From assembly GCA_018287875.1 (NCBI GenBank), contig JAGVVL010000018.1, positions 682,001 to 746,000 of the forward strand: a stretch of DNA of 64,000 nt, written 5' to 3'. The position numbers and the translations under genes are program-made. Below are positions 22,901 to 32,635 of the stretch, in pieces (position 1 is the first letter of the stretch; every line of letters begins with the position of its first letter). The notes beneath the pieces were generated by a model. The model was given only the letters and a program-made list of their open reading frames with translations. It was not told the origin of the DNA and made no database searches. Origin of the DNA: Nigrospora sphaerica. Lineage: Eukaryota; Ascomycota; Sordariomycetes; Amphisphaeriales; Apiosporaceae.

Positions 22901-23869
22901 AATAGCCTCCTTCTGGAAGGTATCAAGCTCGAACGGCCATTCCCTCGCCATGTCCGGGACCAGTTCGCGGAAATTAGGTATGTCCCGGTTGATGTCGACC
23001 ATGTGTGCCCACTCGCGCCCAGCCTTTCTAGCGCTGGAGGCGGCCAGCGTGCCGTGGGGTTCCAGCGCTGGGAACTCGACGGGTAGCAGGGCGTCGATGT
23101 CCTCGCCCTCGTCGTCATCTTTGTCCAAGTCGTCTTGTGCCGCGCTGATGTCAACTCCATTGGTGCCGTCGGCATCGGGGACGTCCTCGGGCTCCTGGTC
23201 AAGCTCCTGCTCCACGGCCTTGGCTTCCTTCTCATTGACCTCGCTCTTCTTCTTTGTGAAATCGATACCGCGCTGCAAGCCCGGCGCGACCTCCAGCAGG
23301 CCGCCCTCGCCGCCGAGCTTAATAACGCGCTCTAGCTTGTTGCCCTCGCCACCGACGGCGCCGGCACCAGGCCGCATCAGCTGGTCCTCGGTGGCGGCAA
23401 TGGAGTCGATGCCCTCGAGGCCGCCGGGCGCAAAGGGGAAGAAGCCGGCGGCGCCGCGGACGAAGTCGGCGCGGCTCGCGGGCTTCCGGCCCATGCTGGT
23501 CGAGTTCTTGGCCGTCGCGCTGTTGGCGGGCACGGTGACGTTGCGGTAGCCGGTGACGCGGCCCTCAAGGCCCTGGCGCTCGAAGCGAGTGACGGTCCGG
23601 GTCTGGGTAGGCGCGATACGGAACATGTCAGCCTGGTGGGTGGGACAGTCCCAGCGCTGCTGCAAGCGGTTGAGCCATTCCTCGGAAAAGGCAGAGGCCG
23701 GGGTGAGGAAGTCGTGCTCGAGCTGCTGGCGGAGAGCGTCGGGATCCTGCTTGACGCGTTTGCGGGGCCCCTGCTGGAAAAGCACATCGTCAATGTTGAA
23801 GGCGTCCTCAGCGTCGTTGGTGCTGACGTGCAGCCTCTGCAGCGCCTCGGCGAGCTCCGGGTACGCCAT
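19991..23869 (-). CDS. SKI2: Ski2 DExH-box RNA helicase of the SKI complex
   Basis: A single exon of 1292 residues, close to the length of yeast Ski2. It unwinds RNA and feeds it to the cytoplasmic exosome with Ski3 and Ski8, in 3'-5' mRNA decay. Visible motifs: VAAHTSAGKT (Walker A, about 334-343), SPIKALSNQK (Ia), DEVH (about 427-430), LLSATVPN (III) and QMAGRAGRRGLD (VI), followed by the long C-terminal Ski2/Mtr4 region ending in the family's AQEMIRRDITAVASLYM. An N-terminal segment of about 300 residues with an acidic stretch precedes the helicase core, as in Ski2 but not Mtr4. Residues about 535-597 form an arginine-glycine-rich insert with repeated GNQRGNQRG units, an extra RNA-contacting segment by inference. 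Mtr4 is the main alternative, judged unlikely from the N-terminus. Confidence 0.93.
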   Translation of the reverse strand: MAYPELAEALQRLHVSTNDAEDAFNIDDVLFQQGPRKRVKQDPDALRQQLEHDFLTPASAFSEEWLNRLQQRWDCPTHQADMFRIAPTQTRTVTRFERQGLEGRVTGYRNVTVPANSATAKNSTSMGRKPASRADFVRGAAGFFPFAPGGLEGIDSIAATEDQLMRPGAGAVGGEGNKLERVIKLGGEGGLLEVAPGLQRGIDFTKKKSEVNEKEAKAVEQELDQEPEDVPDADGTNGVDISAAQDDLDKDDDEGEDIDALLPVEFPALEPHGTLAASSARKAGREWAHMVDINRDIPNFRELVPDMAREWPFELDTFQKEAIYHLENGDSVFVAAHTSAGKTVVAEYAIALAARHMTKAIYTSPIKALSNQKFRDFRQTFDEVGILTGDVQINPEASCLIMTTEILRSMLYRGADLIRDVEFVIFDEVHYVNDMERGVVWEEVIIMLPEHVSLILLSATVPNTHEFASWVGRTKQKDIYVISTPKRPVPLEHYLWAGKNIHKIVDSGKHFIEKGWKEADQALRGKDKVLPPPAAAANGRGGGNQRGNQRGNQRGGPQRGGAPGRGGQRGGGQQRGGRGGPPRASHNPGHMGRAGRPGGFTSMAQDKNLWVHMVAFLKKSSLLPACIFVFSKKRCEENADALSNQDFCTAQEKSHIHMIIEKSIARLRPEDRVLPQIIRMRELLGRGIAVHHGGLLPIVKELVEMLFAQTLVKVLFATETFAMGLNLPTRTVVFSGYRKHDGHSFRNLLPGEYTQMAGRAGRRGLDPVGSVIIVPPGGGDEAPPVVDLQKMILGEPSKLRSQFRLTYNMILNLLRVEALKIEEMIKRSFSEHATQQLLPEHEKAVKVSEADLAKIKRDECSVCDPTLDQCHQAAMTYRQLTQELYKGLLGIPIGRKMFSAGRLVVFLKEGVRTPGILLSEGMGAKALGGEPAVHVFGFNTARDTRDSSDLLPFVPAFRHALTPLPQKTSQMRWKTVHVPVSDIECLTKTITKGIVPDVFQGGERMTQGKERMLQICKTWDSSEWWDEMDLSKIKSMALQELMQQRQQAAAQAAEVAPVWCKNFKKHFAMCHDQWLIKEHISSLRQSLSNQNLQLLPDYEQRVEVLKDLSFVDSDTRILLKGKVACEIHSADELVLTELILDNVLAEYEPAEIAALLSAFVFQEKTDTVPTLPGKLERGIKTIIELSEKVNAVQTQHQVIQSADDSNDFVSRPRFGLVEVVYEWARGMSFKNITDLTDVLEGTIVRTITRLDETCREVKNAARIVGDPDLYQKMETAQEMIRRDITAVASLYM

Positions 23870-24631
23870 GGCGGGCGTGGGGAGGGAGTCAGAGTCGTGA
23901 GAAGCAGTCGCTGCGCGGATGCTCGGTATCGTAGCTTCCGCTGCAATGTGGGCCGCCGGTGGTGGTGGTGGTGGTGGTGGTGGTGTCGAGGCTTCACCTG
24001 ACCCAAGAAATGGAAAGATGTTATCAATGAATGACGTGGTGAATCAAATGGTCGGGCTCTATCTACAATCCCATAGCGCACCTGAAGCTGCAGGGCTCGA
24101 GCTAGCCTGAGTGGCGGGGCAGACTCATCCCATAGCTCTAGCTCTCACAGCACGAGTGGGCAGGATCAAACGACTGCGGGGTTGCTATGCAGAACAAGTG
24201 ACTTATGGGATCTCACGTATATAGGTTGGGCATGTTAGTACATAATGGACCTTAACATAGCCGGGCCCGGAATTAGAACTGTTTCTGATCGCAACAAGGC
24301 GATCGGTGGTCTATTTGATTCAATAAAACAAATGCGCAAGTTTTTGAGAGCATGGAGATAGGCCATTACGATGCCGGGTACGACTATGTGCCAAGTCGTG
24401 TGGCTTGCATCTTGGATTACTCCTGCCTTAACCTTCCCAAGTTTCGATAACCTCGCGCATGAGCGGTAAAGGAATTTAGATCCAACCTTCGGATAGGATA
24501 CCCAGCCAACCCTCATCGTCCGCCACCATTGCTGCGGGCAACACATGACAGGGAACGGCCATTAGTACTGGTTCATGTTCTCGTAACAGTCGTATTGCGC
24601 TTCTCTTACGCTTCGCCAGTTAGGCAACGCC
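23870..24631. promoter_or_regulatory. intergenic with SKI2 promoter and a (GGT)n tract
   Basis: 760 bp between the SKI2 start and the CSM3 stop, both on the minus strand. It holds the SKI2 promoter and 5' leader. A GGT microsatellite lies at about 23958-23985, within the likely leader. The stretch 24230-24540 is AT-richer and codes for nothing recognisable. Confidence 0.45.
23958..23985. repeat. GGT microsatellite
   Basis: About nine tandem GGT units on the plus strand (CCA on the SKI2 transcript strand), 90-115 bp upstream of the SKI2 start codon. Confidence 0.9.
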
Positions 24632-25796
24632 TCACCACAACCCCTCCATCTCCGCCATAGCCTCCTCCTCGTCCGCGTCCGCCATCACATGATTATCCAG
24701 TGGCGGTTTTGCGCCAGGTTTGAGGGTCCCTTGCATTTCGGCCTCGGCCATTAGGGCATCGAGGTCGTCCTCGTCATCGTCGAGGAACGGGCCCTTCTTT
24801 TTCGGTGGGGGTGCTTTGTTCGGTTTGGCCGGGGCCGTCTGCGCCTCGGCTTCGGCCATCAGCGCGTCCAGGTCGTCCTCATCGTCGGCTGGCGCTGCTG
24901 CGGTCCGCGGCGGTGCCTTGGCAACGCGGCCGCCATTCCCAAAGAGCGATGTCGACGGCGCCGTCCGTGATGTCTCCTCTTCGGCCATCAGGGCGTCCAG
25001 CTCGTCATCGTCCGGCTCGCCGGCCGCCGCCGGACCCGCCGCCGTCCTCGGCGCTTTCGGCGTGGCGCCGTATATGTCGTCTTCGTCAGGCACTCCGTCT
25101 CCAAACAGATCATCCGTAGGCTGTGGTGTCTTTGGTCGTTCGCTCGCGCGTGCGCTCTGTTGGAATATGGGCGCAATCCGCGCCGGAAATACCGTGGCGT
25201 CGCGGCCCAGGACCCCGTCCAAGTCGGCCAGCACGTCATCCTCCTCCTCGTCCCGGTAAGGCTTGGGCTTGCCCTCGTCAATCCATTCCATCCGTGCGAT
25301 CTGTAGTCTCTTCTTGTGTCCCAACTTCTCGACCATGCCCAGAGCGTCGACGAACTGGGCCTTGGGGAAGAGGTCGTCTAGCCAGAGCTGGTAAAAAGAG
25401 AGCAGGCGTGCCGCGTCGGAGAACTAGATGCGGGCCTGATCAGCACCCCATCTGCTGTAGAGGCGAAAGTGCCGGTCAAGCGTCGCAACCTACCTCGTGT
25501 CCCTTGCCTTTGAACTTCAACTCACCGGCCTTCTTCCGCAGCTTCGGTATGCCCTCGGCGGACAGCAGTCGGGCTTCGTCCAGCTTTACGGCCGGGGCGC
25601 GCGCTTTCTTGGCAACGTTAACGGCCTCGTCGATGCCGAGCCCCGAGGCATCCTTGCGCTTCTTGGATTGCGAAGTTGTCGACGGTGGGGCAGCTTCGTC
25701 ACCAGAGTCGGCAAAGGGATCGGCGGCGAAATCGTCAACATCGTAGCTTTCAAACTCGTCGCCCGTCGTCGGTCGAACTTCTGTGCGCGGCGCCAT
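24632..25796 (-). CDS. CSM3: replication fork protection complex subunit Csm3/Swi3
   Basis: Exons 25796-25494 and 25423-24632 give 364 residues. Csm3/Swi3 pairs with Tof1/Swi1 at the replisome to stabilise stalled forks and support checkpoint signalling in the nucleus. The Swi3 domain (about residues 60-160) shows [20 protein letters not shown], then across the intron [40 protein letters not shown] and ARMEWIDEG. The C-terminal half is acidic and holds repeated units of the form D-E-L/D-D-A-L-M-A-E, three clear copies plus a weaker fourth near the end ([11 protein letters not shown]). Mammalian Tipin has an RPA-binding motif in its C-terminal half; a similar use here is inference. The gene diverges from the complex I subunit gene. 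Confidence 0.92.
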
Positions 25797-26344
25797 GGTG
25801 TTGGGGCCCGCGCGGATGGTGCTGTGCAGACGGGTTGTTGAACAAGGAGTTGAGTTGCGGGTACTACGGATTCGAATCTCGATACGAAGCTCTAGTAGGT
25901 ACACCGGAGGGCTTGATTTACCCTAAGGACGTAATTTCGGTATGCCAGGGAAAACATACGGGAATTCAGGACAGGCCAATGTTGGCTGTAAGTACACCAG
26001 GATCAATTAAGTGGCCGACGCGTCTTGGGATGGATAGCGCGTCGCTGCCAATTCATTGGAACCGGCCCCGCCTCTCCACTAATACTTTGAGTACGTACCC
26101 CAAAGCCCGTGTGCAGCCACTTTGCTGAGCCACACTTTCCCATCTTCCTTCCAACCAACCGAACAATAGCCGCTTAGGTAAGACGGGCCGGCCAGCGGGC
26201 AATTCGCGAATCAAGCTTCCCCGAGCTACCCAACGACGAAACCGCCTGTTTGAGTTGAGAGAGACGGCCATTGATCACGAAACCACGGAGCTCCGCAGCT
26301 CGATCACCAAGTTGGACCGCTGCTCCCCTTCCCCTCCGCCCACC
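25797..26344. promoter_or_regulatory. divergent promoter, CSM3 / complex I 21 kDa subunit
   Basis: 548 bp between two divergent start codons. No specific binding site was recognised; C/T-rich leader sequence precedes the right-hand start. Confidence 0.45.
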
Positions 26345-27300
26345 ATGTCGACGACTCCGCCCCAGCAGCAGACGTACGTTCCCAGCAAGGTCTTGAAGAC
26401 CGACTACCCTGTGAGTTGCGCCCGTTCTTCTCCAACCTCCCCGCAAGAACCGGACCGCTGACGGGGGACGTGATGTGACGTATGCAGCTCATCGACAATG
26501 ACCCGTATGTTCCTCCTCCTCCTCCTCCTCCCGCTGCTGCTGCTGCTGCGGATGCGGCTTCCCGCTGCCGTGTATCCCCGGCCTGCTCTGCCGACGACCT
26601 GGGCAAATCCGATGCTGCTGTCGCGACGACAACATGAGGACCCTTGAGACTGACATGCCCACCTCTCCGCAAAGGCACTTTAAGCGCGTCGTCGGCTACG
26701 CCCGCACCTCCGACTACGTTCACGGCGCCGTAGCTGCGGCCTTTGGCCCCGGTGCTCTGTACGCCATGGAGCGTTTCGCTCCGTCACACGTCGGCCGGGG
26801 CGGTTTTGTCCGCGCCATGCGTCTGGCTGGTGTCATTGGTGCCATTGGTGGATTCCTCTACTTCTACCAGCGGTCTACACGTACGTTTTCCCTCCTGGAT
26901 ACACGTGTCTGGCAATCTCGCCGCTTCCAGGCATTGCCGCGGCGAATGGGGCCGGCAGGGGCAGCGGGAACTGACGCGAGGACAAACACCCACACTAGTG
27001 CGATTTTACGGCATGTCGGAAAACGCCCGCGAGGTCGACATGGACATGCGCGAGATGGTGGACAAGGTGAAGAAGGGCGAGCCGCTGTACGGCGTCTCGC
27101 GCCTTACGCCGCACATGCAGGGCGTGGCCGCGCGCCAGAGCCGCTACTCGGCCCTGTTCATGTACGGCATCCCGTGGTTCAACTTTGTGAACCACAACCA
27201 GCACGGCGTCGACACGGCCAAGTACTACCGCCAGGCCGAGCGCGAGCTCGAGGCCGAGCACACCGGCCGGGCCCAGACCGAGGCCGCCACGCTCGGCTAA
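26345..27300 (+). CDS. nuo-21: NADH:ubiquinone oxidoreductase 21 kDa subunit
   Basis: Exons 26345-26410, 26488-26504, 26675-26880 and 26999-27300 give 196 residues, with exon 2 only 17 bp. It is an accessory subunit of mitochondrial complex I in the inner membrane. The joined sequence carries TDYPLIDNDPHFKRVVGYAR, SDYVHGAVAAAFGPGALYAM, VGRGGFVRAMRLAGVIGAIG, YFYQRSTLRFYGMSENAREV and FNFVNHNQHGVDTAKYYRQA, all characteristic of the fungal subunit. One membrane segment lies around residues 70-90. The conserved LIDNDPHF stretch spans the microexon and both its junctions, which fixes that exon firmly. No cleavable mitochondrial presequence is obvious. Confidence 0.94.
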
Positions 27301-28117
27301 GCCCGGGATCCACGCTCCGATCGAGTGGACAAAGATCTTGGGGGCGGGAAACTGGACGAGGACCAGGTCCATGTCAAGTCTGCCCACCTCATTGGCTGGA
27401 GAGGCGAAACGTCGGCCCTTCGGCCCACCCATGGGAGGCAGGAGGCCTACAGGCGAGGAAACTCGGAACGCGTGAGGGAAAACGAGGAGCCGAGCAGGCA
27501 AAAGGTACGCGCTGCGCAAACTGTACATATGTATATCCGTCGCGACGTCCCCGAAGAAAGAAATCAAGTCAACAATCCATCAACCCAAGATTCTGGACCC
27601 CAACGACTGGTGGCCCATAATGGCTGCTTAGCACAGGCGGCTGAGGGAGGCAATTACTAGCCAAACGAAGCACTACCACGCAGAAGTTGCATATGGGCCT
27701 CTATCCTCGAATCGTCACTGTCGCACTGAAGGAGGCGTGGGAAGCGAAAGGTTCAAGGTTATCCATTAGAAAGGACAAAAGAAAGTGCCAGAGATGGCAG
27801 ACTATATACTCGTAGCTGGGGACCGCTCCCCACATGCTCCATAGGACCTACTGCAGGTACCAGTAGCTCCTCACGTGATGTCAGGGGCGAAACTAGTGAT
27901 AGCCTCATATTGCCACAGTCACCCTATCTGAAAAGCCCATGAATACGATAAAAGTGCGAAAAGGCGTCATTGCATACAAGTTGGGTAAACAATCCGCAAG
28001 CAAGCCCCCGAATTAGGTACTCTACAAAACCCACAACCTCCAGCGCACGCCCCATCCCATCTTCACCCTTGGTCATAGCAGCGCGAAAGAAGGCGGCGCG
28101 TTCCCTCCCCGTCGACT
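27301..28117. other. intergenic, convergent 3' ends, contains dispersed repeat copy A
   Basis: 817 bp between convergent genes. Apart from the repeat at 27718-27917, nothing was recognised. Confidence 0.5.
27718..27917 (+). repeat. dispersed ~200 bp element, copy A
   Basis: Begins CTGTCGCACTGAAGGAGG and ends CCTCATATTGCCACA. It matches 43636-43834 in the same orientation along its full length. Many of the differences are C/T or A/G, with a small indel after the ATCCATTAGAAAG block. No terminal inverted repeats or coding capacity were seen. A SINE-like or MITE-like element or solo LTR relic is possible. Confidence 0.88.
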
Positions 28118-31100
28118 TTACCACCCCGGGGCATTGAACGCGGAAAGATCCTCCTCGACGAGGCCGAGGATGTGGTTGTTCCCCGAGAACCAGTCGCCCA
28201 GCTGCACGTTGCGCAGCATATCGACGTCGCCGCCGGCGTCCGGTTCCAGACCGCCGCCGAAGAGGGGGCCGGGCGGCGGGGGCGGCGCCGCGGATCCGCC
28301 CATGGCGGCGTCTTCGTCGAGGGGCATGAAACCCAGCTGGCTGAGGTAGAGGTCGAACTCGTCGCCGACGGGGTCGAGGAAGGGCGCGGTGGTGGCGTCG
28401 GGATAGGGGTTGTGGGGCGGGGCGCCAAAGATTGAAGAGGCTTGGGTCTGGGCTTGGACGGCCGAGGCTGTTTTCGCCTCGACGTAGAGGGCGGCGACGT
28501 TGCGCAGCACGCGCGAGAGGCGGTGCAGCTGGGCGAGGGCGGCGCTGCTGGCGCGGCCTTCCTCGAGGGAGCGGATGAAGAGGTCGAGCAGGTGCAGGTC
28601 GGCCTGGATCTCGGCGTGCAGCGGCGATGGCGACGGCGCTGGCGTCGATGTCGTCGTCGTCGAAGTTGTGGGCATGCCGCCGGGGGACGTCGAGGTCGCA
28701 GGCACCACCGCCGGCGTCGTGGGGGCCGCGTACACCGAGGCGGAAAAGGCCTGTGACCCGGCCGTTTCGATGACGTGGCAGAAGATGACGATGAAGGGGA
28801 TGAAGGGCGCGTAGAGGATGGTCCTGCGGGGGGTCACGGCCGGGTCAGCGGGGGTCTCTAGCGGGAGGGGAAGAAAGGATGGCGGAGACGGGGGACGGGA
28901 AAGGAGGGGGGGGGGGGGGGGGGGCGGGAACGGGCGTAGTGATACTCACCAATGCAGATACACAATCTTCAGACCCGTGTCGCCCAGGCTCTCCATGAAA
29001 TCGGTGTGGCAGCGCATGGCGGCGCGGGCGGCGTCAAGGCACTCGACGGCAAAGGAGCGGCTGTGGGCGCCGCCGGCGGGAGCGGGGCCGGGCGGCACGG
29101 CGCGGTAGGCGAGGGCGAGGCTGCTGAGGTAGCTAACCTCGTCAGTCTGGAGGATGAGGTCAAAGATGCGGTGATCGTCGTCGGCGGCGGTGGCGGTGCC
29201 GCCGCGGGAGGTGGGGATGGACGAGCCAGGGGCCGAGGCGAGCACGTCGCCGCGCAGCCGTGCCGTCTCGCGCCGCAGCACCTGCAGGTCCGCCACGATG
29301 AGGTCGACCTGGCGCGCGCGCGCGGCCTGGGGCTGGCGCAGCGCGCCCGGCGAGTACAGGCACTGGTAGATGCGGCCCTGGACCTCGGCGTGCTTGATCC
29401 AGAGCTCGAGCACGGCCTGGTGGACGAGCGCCGGCGAGCCCGCCGGCGCCGGCATGTCGATGGTCCGCGGCAGGCTGATGTCGTAGTCCTGCAGCGCGCT
29501 GGCGCGGCCCAGCCGCAGCGAGAGTCCCTTGTCCAGCATGTAGGTGGACCAGAATAGGAGGGCGCGGAGGCCGCGGGCCTGGATGGCGGCGTCGTCCTCG
29601 GCAGGGCTGTGGCCGCGCCGCGGCGGCGGCGGAGGGGCCTGGTGCAGGCCCAAGGCGCGACACATGTGGGCGGCGCGCGAGGTGAGGAGCCAGGCAAGGC
29701 TAGGGCGCGAGACGTCGATAGCGGCTGAGGCAGCCATGAGGAGGGCCTCGAGGTTCTCTAGCGAGGCGGGCAGGAGCAGTGGCAGTTGGGCGACGGCGGC
29801 CTCGACGTTGGCGCGGCAGCGGGCCGTGTAGCCGGCGAGGGCGTCCTTCTCGGGGCCCGGCGGCGCGTTGATGGCCTCCTCAAAGAAGAGGTGGACAAGC
29901 CCGGCGTTGACGATGAGAAAGAGCGCTGGCGGGATGTCGCCCCGGCTCGTGTGCAGGTAGACGCGCCGGCAGCGGTCAAGGAACCGGTCCATGTCGTTGA
30001 AGCATGTCACGACCACCAACAGCCCTGGCCCCGGCGCCGACCTGAGTGCCCGCAACCGCGACGTCACTCGGTCCACCGGCGGCATCGGCAGGTCCCGTAG
30101 CCGGCCGCGGTAGTGCGCGTGCGGGGGGTGTGATGCCGGGCCCCCTGGCTCCCCTTCGTTGATGCCTGCGCCGCCGTCGCCGCCGCTGCCCCGTGAGTTC
30201 TGCAGCAGGTTGACCATCTGGCGCAGCGACGACACGGCCGAGTCCATGCGGGCGTTGGGCCCGGAAAAGGACGTCACGGCGGCCGAGGCAGCGCTGGCGG
30301 CAAAGTCAGAGGCGAAGGCGGCGTGCGCGGCCAGCGACGACGGGCCCTCGAACGTTTCGACGGCCTCGGGATCGTCGAAGGCGGACGAAGAGGCGGCGTC
30401 GTCGTCGGTTTGATCGTCATCGTCGGCCTCGCCTTCGGGCCCCGATGCCGCCGCCGCCGTGGGTCCCCGGTGGCCCGGTGATGGTGTCGAGAGCCGCCGC
30501 CCGCCTCCTTCGTTCTCATCGTAGGGTGAGACGGTCGAGCTTCGCCCGTGGGCCAAGTGAGGGGGCTGAGATGAGGAAGACGAGCCCGGGAAAGCGCCCA
30601 GGGGCAGGTTGCGGATCAGGTCCTCGATGACGGCCAGCCGGTCGCCCATGAAATCAATTTTCTTTTCACTGCAGTCACAGTGAGCCCACCCGTTCGCCCG
30701 TCGTCCTTCGCCGGTCGCCGGTCAAGGAAAGGTGGATAGGGTGCAAAAGACTTACTACTGCGTTGATATCAACACCCGCTGCCGGTGCTCCTTGGGCTTC
30801 TGGCCCAGGCCGAGGGAGCTGCAGGTACGCCTGGCGCTCCGGCAGTTGGAGCAGGGAGATTCTTTATCACATCGGATCTGCAGGCGGGGGCACGGCGTCA
30901 ACACAGAAGCTCTCATTCCGCTTCCCCTCCCCGAGCCGCTGGCAAAAGCGACCTGACCGGGAAGGATTCATGGGGTGGGCGGGCTTACCTTGCGTAGACG
31001 GCACTGGTCGCACTATGGGCATGCAAGGCACTCAAATCAGCATTTGTACGGTAGTCAGGTCCACGAGAGGTGCAGTTTAGCCCCCCCTCCTCTTTGGGAC

Positions 31101-31355
31101 GCGCAACATCACGTCTCGTCTCCCTGTTCGGGGCCCGACGGGGGCCGAATTCATAGGCCCAGCAAAGGCGGAAGGCTGTCGTGGATGAGCGGCCGCTCGG
31201 CGGCCGAAGGCTGACCGGCCGTCGGATGGGCTCTCCCGACGCCAAAGAGGCCAAGCATTTCAAAGGTAAAGTTGCGTTCTGCTTACCGCGCGGCGCACAG
31301 CTGGTGGGCTGTCTCCACTGTAGTTGTTTTGGTTGCCTTCGGTGTCGGCGTCCAT
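28118..31355 (-). CDS. Zn2Cys6 fungal-specific transcription factor
   Basis: Exons 31355-31287, 31012-30989, 30877-30756, 30668-28950 and 28823-28118 give 879 residues. The zinc cluster is assembled over three exons: ...AVRRA / CDQCRLRK / IRCDKESPCSNCRSARRTC..., a perfect C-x2-C-x6-C-x5-C-x2-C-x6-C. A linker and coiled segment (EKKIDFMGDRLAVIEDLIRN) follows. The fungal-specific regulatory domain spans about residues 280-650 (LVVVTCFNDMDRFLDRCRRV, WLLTSRAAHMCRALGLHQ, LLFWSTYMLDKGLSLRLGRA). The last exon begins with the family's hydrophobic WTILYAPFIPFIVIFCHVI. It is a nuclear DNA-binding activator or repressor with unknown targets; the nearby tyrosinase is one candidate by position only. The 24 bp second exon is unusual. 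Start chosen as the only in-frame ATG of exon 1. Confidence 0.9.
28906..28924. repeat. 19 bp poly-G run inside the last intron
   Basis: An uninterrupted run of 19 G on the plus strand (C on the transcript strand), close to the 5' splice site of the final intron of the Zn2Cys6 gene. The length is likely variable and error-prone. Confidence 0.9.
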
Positions 31356-32635
31356 AATGTGCGTTTGTTGTCCGTCTGTTCAGCGTCTTTAGTATGTACA
31401 AGAAGTCTTCGGCTGTTCCGTCTGTCGGAGGCGCACTTTGGCACCCAGATGTAGCTTTTGCCGGTGCTGGCGGTCGCCAGGTGTAATTGGAAGTTTTCGA
31501 ATACAACAAGCTATGTATCCCCCTTTAGTTGGTTGTCAAAACCGTCTCGCCGGCCAGCTACCTGGACAGAAAGACAGTGAGTAGGGGTGAGAACGAGAGG
31601 TCGTGAGGGGCCGGGGGTTCCATCCGCATATGGAACCCGCACGGTAAGCCCCGGGTCGTCGTCACAACTCATCCGTCTGCCGGTACCCTCGTCTCTCCCA
31701 GACTATGGCAAATGGGTCATCCCGTCGCCCCTCCTGCCGTCTTGGCCCTTCGTCGCTCCAGCGCATCAGGGGGATCCTGTTCGGTCGGTTCGGGCGGGCT
31801 GTGATTTCCCTGGCCCTGGCCAAAGTGGTGGCGCAGTAGCTCGTCTCCCGAATGCGAGGGCACGCAAAGGGACCCGCTCTGCCACTGGCGCTCTCCCAAC
31901 GCCTGCCCATCCCGCCCACTTGGCCAAGGTCCCCCGTTCCAGAGCCTCTGCGATAGTCGCGTAGCCTGACACGAGACGATCCGGTCGAACCTTAATAGAG
32001 AGGGGGAAAGCTCCCCGGTCACTCTCCCGGTCTGTGGTCTGTTGGGCAGGGACGTCCTCCCCAGTCTATTCTTTCAGGCACAGACCCAGGGAAACCTCAT
32101 GTGCACTCCTGGCTGCGGGAGTGTGGGTCCAAGAATCCGTCACGATGCGCGGTTTGGTGAACTCGAGGCTCGGCGGCCGGCTACCCACGCGTTGGAACAG
32201 ACCCACGCATTTGCCGGTGTTGGACTCGGGATGGACCGAATCGCCGGGAGAAGAGGATCTCGAGAGGCTCCCGGCCACGGGGACTGAAGGTGGAAATGAG
32301 AAGGACAGAGAGCCTGCGGGAAAGGTTCCATAATGGGTTTAGGCCTAGGGCCAGCATCGGGCGCTATTCACAGTGACGGTCGCTGGCCTATGGGCACTAA
32401 CGCCCATACCATCTCCAGCGCTCTCACTACTACTGCTGACCTGCAACAGTACCACTAAAAGGTGCACAGCGCAGCTCGGATAGAAGGTCATCCTCAAAGC
32501 CATCAATCCGATTGGACCGCGCACTCTCCCCGCGCTTATCGAGGGCCCCACGACCATCCGCGGCCACGCCATCGCATCCCAAACTATCCCACCCTGCGCT
32601 TCACTACCCGTTAGTCATCATCTCAGGCACTCCCA
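31356..32635. other. intergenic
   Basis: 1.28 kb between the start of the Zn2Cys6 gene and the stop of the tyrosinase, both on the minus strand. It includes the regulator's promoter. No gene or repeat seen. Confidence 0.5.

Noticed and set aside
30660..31509. Reading the Zn2Cys6 regulator as starting at MGDRLAV (30649) without a zinc cluster
   Set aside because: In-phase exons with a perfect six-cysteine spacing were found upstream, so the shorter model was dropped.
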